This document shows, one piece after another, positions 54,304-63,624 of a stretch of 64,000 nucleotides of DNA. The notes below the pieces were generated by a model. The model saw only the letters and a list, made by a program, of their open reading frames with translations, was not told the DNA's origin and did not search any database. The position numbers and the translations under genes were made by a program. Each line of letters starts with the position of its first letter. The stretch's first letter is position 1. Origin of the DNA: Arthrobacter sp. Bz4 (GTDB taxonomy: Bacteria; Actinomycetota; Actinomycetes; Actinomycetales; Micrococcaceae); NCBI RefSeq assembly GCF_003075455.1, contig NZ_QDAE01000007.1:62001-126000 (forward strand), in the 5' to 3' direction.

Positions 54304-55452
54304 TCAGCCTCCCTGTCCTGTCCTGTTGGCGGTCACGAGCAGCCACAGCAGGAACGGGGCGCCGAGGACGCCTGTTACTACGCCGACCGGAAGTGACACA
54401 CCGGGAATCATGTTGGCTGCCACGAAGTCTGCGGCGAGAACTATCACCGCGCCCACCAGTCCGGCCGCGGTGAGAGACACGGCGCCCTTCACGAGGCGGC
54501 GCGCGATCGGGCCGGCGAGGAAGGCGACGAACGCCACCGGCCCGGCGGCGGCAGTGGCAACGGCAGCCAGGGCCACTCCGACGGTGATCAGAGCTAGCCG
54601 CGATGGTTCGACCCGGATGCCGAGACTGGCGGCGGTATCGTCGCCCAGTTCCAGTCCTTGCAGCCCCCGGGACAGGACGGCCGCCGCGGGGATCAGCAGC
54701 AGCAGGGCGAGGATGAGGATCGTGGCGCGGTCCCAGTTGCTAGAATTCAGGGAGCCGTTGAGCCAGACCAGGGTGTCCGATGCGGTGCGGATATCGGTGC
54801 GGGTGAGCAGGAAACTGACCACCGCGTGCAGCACCGCGGCGAAGCCAATTCCCACCAGGATCAGCCGGTACCCGGCCGCCGAGCCGCGGCGGGAGAGCAG
54901 GTAGATCGCTGCCGCGACGGCGAGTGCACCGATCAGGGCGGAAAGGGAGACCGCAACGCCCGCCGCCCCAAACAGCACTATTGCTGCCACGGCGGAGGCA
55001 CTGGCTCCGTAGCTGATCCCAATGATGTCGGGGCTGGCCAGCGGGTTCCGGAGCATGGTCTGGAAAATGGTGCCCGCCAGGCCGAAGGCCACCCCGATAA
55101 GGACCGCGATCACCGCGCGGGGAAGCTTGTTTTCCATCACGATGAAGGTAGCGCCGGGGATATCGGCGCCGCCGAGGATCCTGAAGAAGTCCGGGATGGT
55201 CACGGTATAGGTGCCGAGCAGGACGGAGACCGCGAACAGGACGGCGGTGACCCCCGCGAGGATACCGATCACCAGGCGGCGCTGGGCTGCTTGCCGGCGT
55301 CGACCGCCGCTGACGGTAGCCGCCGACGGCGGTGTGGCAGCGCCATTCGGTGCGGCAGCGCCATCCGGTGTGGCAGCGCCATTCGGTGTGGCAGCGACGT
55401 CCGGGGCGGCGGGTGTGGCCGCGCCGGTCGGGGGCGCTGGGTGGAGGCTCAT
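54304..55452 (-). CDS. fepG: Iron-siderophore ABC transporter permease (FecCD family)
   Basis: This is a FecCD-type permease subunit with ten or so membrane helices. The 382-residue product has an Ala/Gly/Pro/Thr-rich N-terminal tail (about 1-50) with repeated PNGAA/PDGAA units. The family core includes LPRAVIAVLIGVAFGLAG, NPLASPDIIGIS and GPVAFVAFLAGPIARRL. The tail repeats are encoded by imperfect direct repeats at about 55330-55430. It overlaps the second permease by four bases. Confidence 0.93.
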   Translation of the reverse strand: MSLHPAPPTGAATPAAPDVAATPNGAATPDGAAAPNGAATPPSAATVSGGRRRQAAQRRLVIGILAGVTAVLFAVSVLLGTYTVTIPDFFRILGGADIPGATFIVMENKLPRAVIAVLIGVAFGLAGTIFQTMLRNPLASPDIIGISYGASASAVAAIVLFGAAGVAVSLSALIGALAVAAAIYLLSRRGSAAGYRLILVGIGFAAVLHAVVSFLLTRTDIRTASDTLVWLNGSLNSSNWDRATILILALLLLIPAAAVLSRGLQGLELGDDTAASLGIRVEPSRLALITVGVALAAVATAAAGPVAFVAFLAGPIARRLVKGAVSLTAAGLVGAVIVLAADFVAANMIPGVSLPVGVVTGVLGAPFLLWLLVTANRTGQGG

Positions 55453-56504
55453 AGTTGGGCCAGCTTCCGGCGGCGGACCAGCCAGATGAACACCGGGGCG
55501 CCGATGACGGCGGTCATGATCCCCACCTGCACCTCGCCGGGTGGCAGGATGAGCCGGCCGACAATGTCGGCTCCGATGAGCAGCACCGGGGCAAGTGCCA
55601 CCGAGAAGGGCAGGATCCAGCGGTAGTCGGGGCCGGTGAGCACCCGCACCATGTGAGGGATCACCAGGCCCACGAAGGCGATCGGTCCGGCGGCTGCGGT
55701 CGCAGCGCCACAGAGGATGACGACGCCCAGCGCCGCGACACCGCGGGCTATCGCCACGTTCTGGCCGAGCCCCTTCGCGATGTCGTCACCGAGGGACAGG
55801 CTGTTCAGTGCCTTACCGGTCAGGAGGGTCAACAGGATGCCGACCACGAGGAACGGCAGGACCGGCAGGAGGACATCCCAGCCACGGCCTGACACGGTGC
55901 CGACCTGCCAGAACCGGAACCGGTCGAGCGTCTCCTGGTTGGACACCAGGACGGCGTTCATCAGACTGCCCAGCCCCGCGGACAGGGCCGCCCCCGCGAG
56001 CGCCAGCTTGATGGGGGTGGCGCCTTCCCGGCCGAGGCTTGCGATGGCGTAGACCACGACGGCGGCGAAGGCTGCCCCGGCGAACGCGAACCAAATGTAG
56101 CCGGTCACCTCGGCGATCCCGAAGACGTAGATGCCGATGACGACGGCGAGCGCGGCTCCTGCGTTGACGCCGAGGATGCCTGGGTCAGCGAGCGGGTTCC
56201 GGGCCACTCCCTGCATGGCGGCACCGGCGAGGCCGAGTGCGGCGCCGACCATGAGGCCGGTGACGGTGCGGGGAATGCGGGAGTGGACGACGGCGTGGTC
56301 GCCGTTGGCCGGGTCGAAATCGGTTAGCGCAGCGACCAGGACGTCGAAGCTGATGGGCCGGGAGCCGAATGCGAGCGAGGCGGCGCAGACCAGGGCGAGG
56401 GCGACCAGCACTGCGCCCAGCTTCAGAACCCGGCGCTGTCCGCGGGGTCTGGCTGAGGCGATCGGAGCGCGGGCAAGAGGGGCTGGAGCAGTCTGCACTG
56501 CCAT
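55449..56504 (-). CDS. fepD: Iron-siderophore ABC transporter permease (FecCD family)
   Basis: This is the second FecCD-type permease. From the ATG at 56504 the product is 351 residues. I chose it because AGGAGG lies six bases upstream; a GTG at 56519 would add five residues. It has RIPRTVTGLMVGAALGLAGA, NPLADPGILGVN and AAAGPIAFVGLVIPHMVR, all family landmarks. It is the first gene of the operon, behind a candidate iron box. No binding lipoprotein gene lies in the operon. Confidence 0.93.
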   Translation of the reverse strand: MAVQTAPAPLARAPIASARPRGQRRVLKLGAVLVALALVCAASLAFGSRPISFDVLVAALTDFDPANGDHAVVHSRIPRTVTGLMVGAALGLAGAAMQGVARNPLADPGILGVNAGAALAVVIGIYVFGIAEVTGYIWFAFAGAAFAAVVVYAIASLGREGATPIKLALAGAALSAGLGSLMNAVLVSNQETLDRFRFWQVGTVSGRGWDVLLPVLPFLVVGILLTLLTGKALNSLSLGDDIAKGLGQNVAIARGVAALGVVILCGAATAAAGPIAFVGLVIPHMVRVLTGPDYRWILPFSVALAPVLLIGADIVGRLILPPGEVQVGIMTAVIGAPVFIWLVRRRKLAQL

Positions 56505-56539
56505 CGCATGCCTCCTCACCGTCTAACTCCGGACAGAAG

Positions 56540-56558
56540 TAAGGCTAGCCTACGGTTA
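56540..56558 (-). promoter_or_regulatory. Candidate DtxR/IdeR iron box upstream of fepD
   Basis: TAAGGCTAGCCTACGGTTA on the + strand matches the consensus TTAGGTTAGGCTAACCTAA in the left half (TAAGGCTAG) and the first bases of the right half, but the far right end diverges. It lies about 36-54 bases upstream of the fepD start, a sensible position for iron repression. AT-rich TCTATTAAGAAAC follows. Only a candidate. Confidence 0.5.
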
Positions 56559-56709
56559 CCTCTATTAAGAAACGGTTATGTTCCCTAATTAGCCAGGGTG
56601 GGTCGTTCGGAGGGGCACCCGGCAGGTCGCTCCCTACCCGCCGAAACCCCACCCAGCAGCCGGGGAATCCGGTACGGGCGGGCTATCGGTTGACACGGTT
56701 TAGCTGGCT

Positions 56710-57702
56710 TTAGGCAGCGGTGGGCGGGGTTCCCTGCCCGAAGGGCTTGCCGCCGAGGCCTTCCCTGCCATGCTCGGTGTGCCAGTTGGCCAGATCCGGG
56801 CCTTTGGGCACAATCCCGGTCGGGTTAATGTCTTCGTGCACGATGTAGTAGTGATCCTTGATCTGGTCAAAGTCGATCGTGTCGCCGAAGCCGGGGGTCT
56901 GGAACAGGTCCCGGGCGTAGCCCCACAGGGCTGGCATTTCGGTGAGCTTGTTCCGGTTGCACTTGAAGTGTCCGTGGTAGACGGCGTCGAAGCGCACCAG
57001 GGTGGTGAACAGGCGGACGTCGACCTCGGTGATGGTCTCGCCTACCAGGAACCGCTGGTGGCTGAGGCGTTCCTCCAGCCAGTCCAGCGCGGTGAACAGG
57101 CGGTCGTAGGCGTCGTTGTACGCTTCCTGCGATCCGGCGAACCCGCACCGGTAGACGCCGTTGTTCACCTCGGTGAAGATCCGCTTGGCGACCTGATCGA
57201 TCTCTTCACGCAGTTTCTCCGGGTACAGATCAGGGGCGCCGTCGCGGTGGAAATCTTTCCACTCAGTGGAGAAATCAAGGGTGATTTGCGGGAAGTTGTT
57301 GGTGACGACGGCACCTGAAGGCACGTCGACGATCGCCGGAACGGTGATACCGCGCGGATACTCGGGATCTCGCTTGAAGAACGCCTCCTGCAGTCGTTCG
57401 ATGCCCAGGACCGGATCGCGTCCGTCAGGGTCAAGGTCGAAGGTCCAGGACCGCTTGTCGTGGGTCGGGCCCGGGGTCCCCAGCGAAATGGCGTCCTCGA
57501 GTCCGAGGAGCCGGCGCACGATGATGGCGCGGTTCGCCCAGGGACAGGCGCGGGCGGCGATCAGCCGGTACCGGCCGGCCTCCACGGGAAAGCCGTCCGA
57601 CCCGTCCCGGGTGATCCGGGTTTCGATATAGGTGGTGTCGCGGCTGAATTCCTTGCCCGTGTTCACGTAGGCGCCACGAGTGCTGTGTTCGTTCTCGGTC
57701 AT
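56710..57702 (-). CDS. Xi-class glutathione S-transferase-like reductase (ECM4/YqjG family)
   Basis: This is a member of the Xi-class GST / glutathionyl-hydroquinone reductase family; in actinobacteria the thiol partner is probably mycothiol. The 330-residue product has the catalytic Cys53 in RACPWANRA. VPAIVD and IDQVAKRIFTEVNNGVYRCGFA occur in the later part, typical of the family. The ATG is at 57702. It is downstream of the YihY gene, separated from it by a strong hairpin. The tail is Gly/Pro-rich. Confidence 0.92.
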   Translation of the reverse strand: MTENEHSTRGAYVNTGKEFSRDTTYIETRITRDGSDGFPVEAGRYRLIAARACPWANRAIIVRRLLGLEDAISLGTPGPTHDKRSWTFDLDPDGRDPVLGIERLQEAFFKRDPEYPRGITVPAIVDVPSGAVVTNNFPQITLDFSTEWKDFHRDGAPDLYPEKLREEIDQVAKRIFTEVNNGVYRCGFAGSQEAYNDAYDRLFTALDWLEERLSHQRFLVGETITEVDVRLFTTLVRFDAVYHGHFKCNRNKLTEMPALWGYARDLFQTPGFGDTIDFDQIKDHYYIVHEDINPTGIVPKGPDLANWHTEHGREGLGGKPFGQGTPPTAA

Positions 57703-57719
57703 CTGTTCAGCCTAATCTT

Positions 57720-57757
57720 CTGTCGCTGGGCTGTTGGTTGGAACAGCCCGGCGACAG
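57720..57757 (-). terminator. Hairpin terminator after the YihY gene
   Basis: CTGTCGCTGGGCTGTT (57720-57735) pairs with 57742-57757 over 16 positions with one mismatch around a six-base loop. It lies 37 bases after the yihY stop and before the GST gene. There is no long U tract. Confidence 0.7.
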
Positions 57758-57794
57758 AGGTGGAATTGATCACTGGGTGATCGCCGGTTGGCGA

Positions 57795-58904
57795 TCAGTT
57801 GTCCTGGCTCTGCCGGGCCGACTCGCGTTCGTACTTCCGGCGCAGCTCACGCCCGTTGTCGATGTCCTCGAGTTCCTTGTCGAGCTTCTTGCGGCTTGCG
57901 GTGGCGTCCCGTGGAGGGAGCTGGATGGTTTCCTCAGCTTCGATGCCGGCCTGGAGTTGCCGGCCGCGCTCCAGTTCGGCGTCGAACTCTGCACCGAAGA
58001 GCAGTGAGAGGTTAGCCAGCCAGAGCCACAGCAGCAGCACGATGACGCCGGCGATCGCCCCGTAGGTCTCGTCATAACTGCCGAAGTTGCCAACGTAGAA
58101 AGAGAATCCAGCAGTGGTGAGTCCGAGGACCAACAACGCAACAAACGATCCCATGCTCATCCAACGGAACTTGGGCTGCTTCACGTTGGGCGCCCCGTAG
58201 TACAGGATGGCGATCATCAGGATGGCAAAAACCACCATGACCGGCCACTTGGCGATGTTCCACACGAGGAGAGCCGTGTCGCCGAGACCGATCACATTCC
58301 CGACCGATTCGGCGATCGGTCCGGACAGGACCAGCAGGAGGGCCATCAGCACCACCAGCAGCAGGACTATAGCGGTGATGAGGAGCATTACCGGGCGCAG
58401 CTTCCAAAACGGACGCCCCTCCTCCACTTCGTACACCCGGTTCATTGCCCGGCTGAAGGCGTTGACATAGGCGGAGGCAGACCAGAGCGCACCGAGAACA
58501 CCGATGATCAGCGTCAGACCAGCACCCTGTGAGGTAGCGAGACCTTCGATAGTGCTTTCGAGCGTCTCGTTCTCGGCTGCACCCGGTGCCACCCCTTCAA
58601 GGATGTCCAGCACGGTGTTGGTGGTGGTTTCCGCCTGACCGAAGACACCGAGCAGGGAGACCACCGCCAGCAGCGCCGGGAAAATCGCCAGCACCGCGAA
58701 GTAGGTCAGGGCAGCAGCCAGATCGGTGCACTGGTCTTTGCCGAATTCACGGAGGGTGCGCTTGAACACGTATCCCCAGGCTGGCTTCTTGATCTCGGTG
58801 GGGCTGTCGGGCTTCCGGTCGTCGTCAGGACTCGGCGCATTGCGTGCTTTGTCCTGGGTCTGCGCTTCGGGCGAATCCGCCGCTGTGCCGCCGCTGGGTG
58901 CCAT
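57795..58904 (-). CDS. YihY/virulence factor BrkB family membrane protein
   Basis: This is an integral membrane protein of the YihY/BrkB family, of unsettled function (not RNase BN). From the ATG at 58904 the product is 369 residues, and GGAGGTACCAA precedes it. An in-frame ATG at 58919 is less likely. A hydrophilic N-terminus is followed by six hydrophobic helices, with DLAAALTYFAVLAIFPALLA near 60 and WSASAYVNAFSRAMNRVYEVEEGRPF. An acidic, Arg-rich tail ends the protein. It diverges from the epimerase gene. Confidence 0.93.
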   Translation of the reverse strand: MAPSGGTAADSPEAQTQDKARNAPSPDDDRKPDSPTEIKKPAWGYVFKRTLREFGKDQCTDLAAALTYFAVLAIFPALLAVVSLLGVFGQAETTTNTVLDILEGVAPGAAENETLESTIEGLATSQGAGLTLIIGVLGALWSASAYVNAFSRAMNRVYEVEEGRPFWKLRPVMLLITAIVLLLVVLMALLLVLSGPIAESVGNVIGLGDTALLVWNIAKWPVMVVFAILMIAILYYGAPNVKQPKFRWMSMGSFVALLVLGLTTAGFSFYVGNFGSYDETYGAIAGVIVLLLWLWLANLSLLFGAEFDAELERGRQLQAGIEAEETIQLPPRDATASRKKLDKELEDIDNGRELRRKYERESARQSQDN

Positions 58905-58995
58905 TTGGTACCTCCACATAGTTCCTACAGGTCCAGCTGATTATTATAAGGACCCTTACTAGTGCATAAGCCTACCTAAGGATTACCGTTGGCAC

Positions 58996-60066
58996 ATGGC
59001 TTTCTCCCAGATTAGTCCAGCCGGCACCCTCCGAATTGCGGTTGTTGGCGCCACCGGTAACGTCGGAACCGCTCTGTTACGGCGCTTGCAACGGGCCGCG
59101 GCCGAGCATCCGGGCGGCGTGGAAATCGTCGGCTTCGCCCGCCGGCTTCCTGACACTGCCCGGGCCCCCTACGCCGGGTGCGAATGGCACGCCCTCGATA
59201 TCGGGACCGACGAGGGACGCAGCACGCTCACCGCAGCACTCGCCGGCGTTGACGCCGTCGTGCATCTGGCCTGGGCCATCCAGCCGAACCGCAATGAACC
59301 GGCGATGCACCGCACCAACGTCACCGGTACCGCCAACGCGCTGCAGGCGACCGCCGACGCGGGAGTGCGCCACTTCGTCTGCGCGTCATCGGTGGGTGCC
59401 TATAGCCCGGCCTCGAAGGGCCAGCGGGTGGATGAAAGTTGGCCGCATGGGGGCATCAGCACCTCTCACTACAGTCGGCATAAGGCTGAGCAGGAAGCGC
59501 TCCTTGATGACTTCGACCGGAGGTACCCGGAGATCCCCGTCACCCGGATTCGCCCGGGGCTGATCTTTCAGCAGGATGCAGGGAGCGAGATCGGCCGCTA
59601 CTTCCTGGGCCCGCTCGTCCCGAAGTTCCTGCTGGATCGGCTGCGGCTCCCGGTCATTCCCATCCCTGATCGGCTGATCTTTCAGGCGGTCCACGCCGAC
59701 GACGTCGCAGACGCCTACTGGCGGGCCGTCGACCGGCGGGTGGGTGGTGCCTTTAACATCGCTGCCGAGCCGGTGCTCACGCCGGCCAAGGTCGCGGGGC
59801 AGTTGGGCGCCCGACGAGTGGTGAACCTCCCCGTGAAGGTGCTGCGCGCCGTCGTCGGCGTGACCTGGGCGCTGGGGCTGCAGCGTACCGATCCGGGGTG
59901 GATCGACATGGCTGCCCTGGCACCGGTCATGAACACCGACCGTGCACGCACACTGCTCGGGTGGGAGCCGGAGCATTCCTCACTCGACGCCATCCGCGCC
60001 GTGCTGACCGGGCTGAGCGCGGGCGACGGCGTGGACGGCTCCCCCAGCCTCAAACCCCGCACCTAG
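58996..60066 (+). CDS. NAD-dependent epimerase/dehydratase family protein
   Basis: This is an extended short-chain dehydrogenase of the epimerase/dehydratase group. The 356-residue product has the Rossmann motif GATGNVG at 18-24, VVHLAWAIQP near 88-97, and the catalytic Tyr159-xxx-Lys163 (YSRHK). The substrate is unknown; sugar nucleotides are typical, but this subgroup is diverse. The ATG is at 58996. A 60-bp palindromic repeat follows its stop. Confidence 0.9.
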   Translation: MAFSQISPAGTLRIAVVGATGNVGTALLRRLQRAAAEHPGGVEIVGFARRLPDTARAPYAGCEWHALDIGTDEGRSTLTAALAGVDAVVHLAWAIQPNRNEPAMHRTNVTGTANALQATADAGVRHFVCASSVGAYSPASKGQRVDESWPHGGISTSHYSRHKAEQEALLDDFDRRYPEIPVTRIRPGLIFQQDAGSEIGRYFLGPLVPKFLLDRLRLPVIPIPDRLIFQAVHADDVADAYWRAVDRRVGGAFNIAAEPVLTPAKVAGQLGARRVVNLPVKVLRAVVGVTWALGLQRTDPGWIDMAALAPVMNTDRARTLLGWEPEHSSLDAIRAVLTGLSAGDGVDGSPSLKPRT

Positions 60067-60083
60067 CCCTCCCCGCATTGGAG

Positions 60084-60143
60084 CGAGTCGACACAAATAG
60101 CAGGTTTCACGCCGGAACTTGGTTATTTGTGTTGACTCGATCC
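60084..60143. repeat. 60-bp palindromic repeat, copy A (mscS-like gene end)
   Basis: CGAGTCGACACAAATA (60084-60099) pairs with TATTTGTGTTGACTCG (60124-60139), one mismatch, around a 24-base centre. Its sequence matches copy B (63608-63667) at 52 of 60 positions, centre included. The mscS stop (60123-60125) and its last residues (SSQHK) lie within the repeat. Confidence 0.85.
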
Positions 60144-61211
60144 GAGGGCGGCGGGTTGGGGAGCTTCGAGGGCTTGGGGAGGGTGCACCGCCTCCCACCG
60201 CTGCCGGGGCAGCGCCTCGCGGTGGTGGGTCTGCAGGAACACGACCATTGATTCGCGGATCAGGCACTTCAGGTCCCAGAGGGCATCATTGTCGACGGCA
60301 CTGACCAGCACCCGGGCCCGCACCATGCCGTCGGTGGCCTGGGTGATTTGCAGGGTGCTGGTGCGCCCGTCCCACAGGGTGGTCTCGGCGAGTATTGCGG
60401 TCAGGTGGGCCCGCATCGAGTCGATGGGAACCCGCCAGTCGAGGTCCAGGTCAACGGTGCCGAGCAGTTCGGAACGGCTCCGCGTCCAGTTCTCGAACGG
60501 CGTGGTGGTGAAGTAGGTCGAGGGCAGGATGACCCGGCGGTCGTCCCAGACCTTGACCACCACATAGGTCATGGTGATTTCCTCGACTGTGCCCAACTGT
60601 TCTTCAACGAACACGGTGTCGTCGATCCGCAGGGCGTCGGTGAAGGCCAATTGCACCCCGGCAAAAACGTTGGCCAGGGAACTCTGGACGGCGAGGCCAG
60701 CGACAATGGAGATTAGCCCGGCCGAGGCCAGGATGCCAGCGCCAAGGGCACGCACCTCGGGGATCGTCAGCAGCACGCTGGCCAGCGCGAAGGTGATCAC
60801 CAGCGCCACTCCCACCCTGCGGGCCAGCATGATCTGCGTTTTCAGGCGCCGCATCCGCCCATGGTCAACGGTGTCCCTCCCGTATTTCCGCAACGCCACC
60901 GCCTCGAACACCAGCAGGAGCGAGGCGACCAGCCAGGCCACGGCCCCAATGAGAGCCAGCACCAGCGCGTAGTCCACCGGCCCAAACCAGTCGGTGTCGG
61001 CGGCAGTCACCGCAAGGGCTATCCGCGCGCCCACAATGGCGAGCACGAGCCGCACCGGGTTCAGCGCCCGACGGGATGCCCCCTGAATGGCGGGGACCTT
61101 CCGCAGGGCGCGCACAGCTATCCGGCGCAAAATGGCTGCGAGCAGCACGGCTGCGATCAAGGCCGCAGCGACCCCGACCACCGGGGCCAACGCGTTGACT
61201 AGTTCATCCAT
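60123..61211 (-). CDS. MscS-type mechanosensitive ion channel family protein
   Basis: This is a small-conductance mechanosensitive-channel-family protein that would protect against osmotic downshock. The 362-residue product has about four to five N-terminal membrane helices (to about 185). A Gly/Ala-rich pore-lining segment follows (GAGILASAGLISIVAGLAVQSSLANV-like, near 155-180), then the cytoplasmic beta domain (AFTDALRIDDTVFVEEQLGTVEEITM). The C-terminal end GSSQHK is encoded by a palindromic repeat, so the last few residues are probably not ancestral. ATG at 61211. Confidence 0.92.
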   Translation of the reverse strand: MDELVNALAPVVGVAAALIAAVLLAAILRRIAVRALRKVPAIQGASRRALNPVRLVLAIVGARIALAVTAADTDWFGPVDYALVLALIGAVAWLVASLLLVFEAVALRKYGRDTVDHGRMRRLKTQIMLARRVGVALVITFALASVLLTIPEVRALGAGILASAGLISIVAGLAVQSSLANVFAGVQLAFTDALRIDDTVFVEEQLGTVEEITMTYVVVKVWDDRRVILPSTYFTTTPFENWTRSRSELLGTVDLDLDWRVPIDSMRAHLTAILAETTLWDGRTSTLQITQATDGMVRARVLVSAVDNDALWDLKCLIRESMVVFLQTHHREALPRQRWEAVHPPQALEAPQPAALGSSQHK

Positions 61212-61309
61212 GGCTTCACCGTCTCAGATGACAGTGGGTAGCTGTCCAGCCGGAAGGGAAAACTGTGGGGAGACTCTCACCCCACGATCAGGTGGGGATC
61301 AGCAGGTGG

Positions 61310-62131
61310 CTAGTACAGGAAAATGTCGAACCATTCGCGGTTGTGCGCGTGAATCAGCACCAGAAACAACACAAAGTCGAACAGCAGGTGAACCGCCACA
61401 ATGTAGCTCAATGATTTGGTCTTCTTGAAAATCCAGCCCTGCACCAGCGCAAAGGGGTAGATCAGCAAAGGCCCCCAGGCGTGGAAGCCCAGTTCCCAGA
61501 GGAACGAGGTGAACAGCACCGCCTGCAGCATGTTGGCCTGCCAGTCCGGCAGATGCCGCCGCAGCAGGGTGAAGGCCGTGCAGATGAAGAACAGCTCGTC
61601 CCAGATGCCCAGCACATTGGTGCCGAGGAACAGCCGCGCCACGGTGCTCGGATCCGAGGCTGCCGGCCAGTTCTCAAACACGCCGGTAGGAATCATGTAG
61701 ACGGGCAGGAGAAAGTACCCCATCACGACGACGGCCACCAGGTACCAGCGCTCGGTCCGCGTCCACTTCTGGCCGGTGAGTACCGGAAACCGGATGGCGT
61801 GGTCCTTGAACACAAACCGTGAAATCGAATACGGCAGCCCCACCGCCAGGACCATTGCTGTCCCCATGGTGAACATGTGTTCGAAGCTGATGTCGGTGGT
61901 GATGGGCACCAGGCTCATGATGATCAGTCCGAGTGACAGCAGCGCCAGATCCTTGAACAGCTGACGCCCGATGAAGAACGACGACGCCAAGGCGGCCGCC
62001 AACAACAGGTAACCCAGCCACCGCTGATCCAGTCCGAACATCACAAACCCCGACCCGGCGATCAGCACCGCAGGGATCAGATTCGCGGCAGTCTTTCGCG
62101 TTTCCTTCAGGGTCTCCGGCTGCGTTGTCAT
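61310..62131 (-). CDS. CPBP-like membrane protein (possible intramembrane endopeptidase)
   Basis: This 273-residue protein has about eight hydrophobic helices and resembles CPBP (CAAX/Abi) family membrane proteins. Candidate catalytic positions are D178-E179 in WDELFF, H217 in FHAWG and H248/D252 in HLLFDF. Canonical members have Glu-Glu, so activity is uncertain. I chose the ATG at 62131; an ATG at 62179 would add 16 residues, and neither has a strong ribosome-binding site. Substrate unknown. Confidence 0.75.
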   Translation of the reverse strand: MTTQPETLKETRKTAANLIPAVLIAGSGFVMFGLDQRWLGYLLLAAALASSFFIGRQLFKDLALLSLGLIIMSLVPITTDISFEHMFTMGTAMVLAVGLPYSISRFVFKDHAIRFPVLTGQKWTRTERWYLVAVVVMGYFLLPVYMIPTGVFENWPAASDPSTVARLFLGTNVLGIWDELFFICTAFTLLRRHLPDWQANMLQAVLFTSFLWELGFHAWGPLLIYPFALVQGWIFKKTKSLSYIVAVHLLFDFVLFLVLIHAHNREWFDIFLY

Positions 62132-62238
62132 ACCACTGAGATTACCCGGGACGTCTGAAGTACGGGAGTTTCGGGGCATTTGCCGCTATACAGGAAGCAG
62201 CAGCCGATCGTGCCCAGACCACCCACAGGAGCAAATCC

Positions 62239-63624
62239 ATGGAATACGACTTCGATGTTCTGATTGTGGGCGCTGGCCCTGCGGGGATGGCAGCCGCGGT
62301 GCGGGCCGCGGAACTCGGCGCCCGCGTGGCTGTAGTGGAACGGGCGAGGCTCGGCGGCACCTGCGTAAATTCCGGGTGCGTGCCGACCCGGGTCCTTGCG
62401 AAGACGGCCCGCCTGTACCGGGAGGTGCGCACCGCCTATGACTACGGGATCGTCGTCGCCGAACCGTCGGTTGACTGGCCCCAGATCGTCCGGCGCGTCA
62501 GGTCCACCGTGGACCGGGTGCTCGCGGCCAAAGGGTACGACGACGTCGTCGCCCGGTTGGGCATCACCCTGCTCACCGGCGAGGCTTCCTTCGCTGACTC
62601 ACACACCCTGACGGTGGACGGCCGCGCAGTGACGGCCGGTTCGGTCATCCTCTGCGTTGGCGGCAACGCGCGCCGCCTACCCATCCCCGGCGCCGAGCAT
62701 GCCGTCCTGCCGCCGGACATTCTCGACCTGCCGGATCTGCCGCGGGCCATCGCCGTGATCGGCGGCGGGCACACCGGCGCGCAGCTGGCCACCATCTTCC
62801 ATGCACTCGGTTCCCGGGTGCTGCTGCTGGATCTGGCGCCGCGCATCCTCACCACCGAGGACGCCGCTGTCTCGGCGGCGGTCACCGATGGGTTCCGCGC
62901 CCGGGGGGTGAGGGTGGAGACGGGAATCGGCGGGATCAACCAGATCACCAGGGACGACGACGGCGGGCTACACCTGCACTGGACCAGCCCAACCGGAGAG
63001 CAGGTGGAGGCGGTCGACACGGTCGTGATGGCTGCCGGTTGGCCGGCGAACATTGAGTCTCTTGGCCTGGCCGCGGCCGGTGTCCAGGCCCAACGCAACG
63101 CGATACCGGTTGACGACTATCTGCGCTCGAACGTTCCCCACGTCTATGTGGCGGGGGACGCGAACGGCTCCAGCATGCTGGTGCAGGCCGCCGTGTTTGA
63201 GGGCGAAACCGCTGCCGAGAACGCGGTCCTCGGAGCGCATCGGACCACTCCACACCATTTGCTGCCCGCCGGTGGTTTCACTGACCCGGATTACGCCGGC
63301 GTCGGCCTCACCGAGGAAGCGGCACGGGCGCGTGACCGGGAGGCGACCGCCGTCGTCGTACCCTATGGCGAGGTGGAGCGCCCCATCATCGATGACCGGG
63401 AGCAGGGGTTCCTGAAACTGGTGCTGGACCGGCACCGGGAGCTGATCCTTGGAGCGCACGCAGTGGGAGAGAACGCGGTGGAGGTGATCCAGGCGGTCGC
63501 TCCGGCGATGGCGGCGGGCACCGACGTCGCAACCCTCGCGCGGGTAAAGTTCGCCTACCCCACCTACACGGCAATTATCGGCGAGGCGGCGCGATCAGCC
63601 AGGCAGTCGAGTCAACACAAATGA
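62239..63624 (+). CDS. Pyridine nucleotide-disulphide oxidoreductase (Lpd/MerA-like)
   Basis: This FAD-dependent oxidoreductase is of the dihydrolipoamide dehydrogenase/mercuric reductase type. The 461-residue product has FAD motif GAGPAG at 11-16 and the redox pair Cys42/Cys47 (GGTCVNSGC). It has the NAD(P) motif GGGHTGAQLA near 175 and the C-terminal dimerization domain. The usual catalytic His-Pro of that domain (AHPT) reads AYPT here, so it is probably not a lipoamide dehydrogenase. The last residues SSQHK and the stop come from a palindromic repeat. Confidence 0.9.
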   Translation: MEYDFDVLIVGAGPAGMAAAVRAAELGARVAVVERARLGGTCVNSGCVPTRVLAKTARLYREVRTAYDYGIVVAEPSVDWPQIVRRVRSTVDRVLAAKGYDDVVARLGITLLTGEASFADSHTLTVDGRAVTAGSVILCVGGNARRLPIPGAEHAVLPPDILDLPDLPRAIAVIGGGHTGAQLATIFHALGSRVLLLDLAPRILTTEDAAVSAAVTDGFRARGVRVETGIGGINQITRDDDGGLHLHWTSPTGEQVEAVDTVVMAAGWPANIESLGLAAAGVQAQRNAIPVDDYLRSNVPHVYVAGDANGSSMLVQAAVFEGETAAENAVLGAHRTTPHHLLPAGGFTDPDYAGVGLTEEAARARDREATAVVVPYGEVERPIIDDREQGFLKLVLDRHRELILGAHAVGENAVEVIQAVAPAMAAGTDVATLARVKFAYPTYTAIIGEAARSARQSSQHK

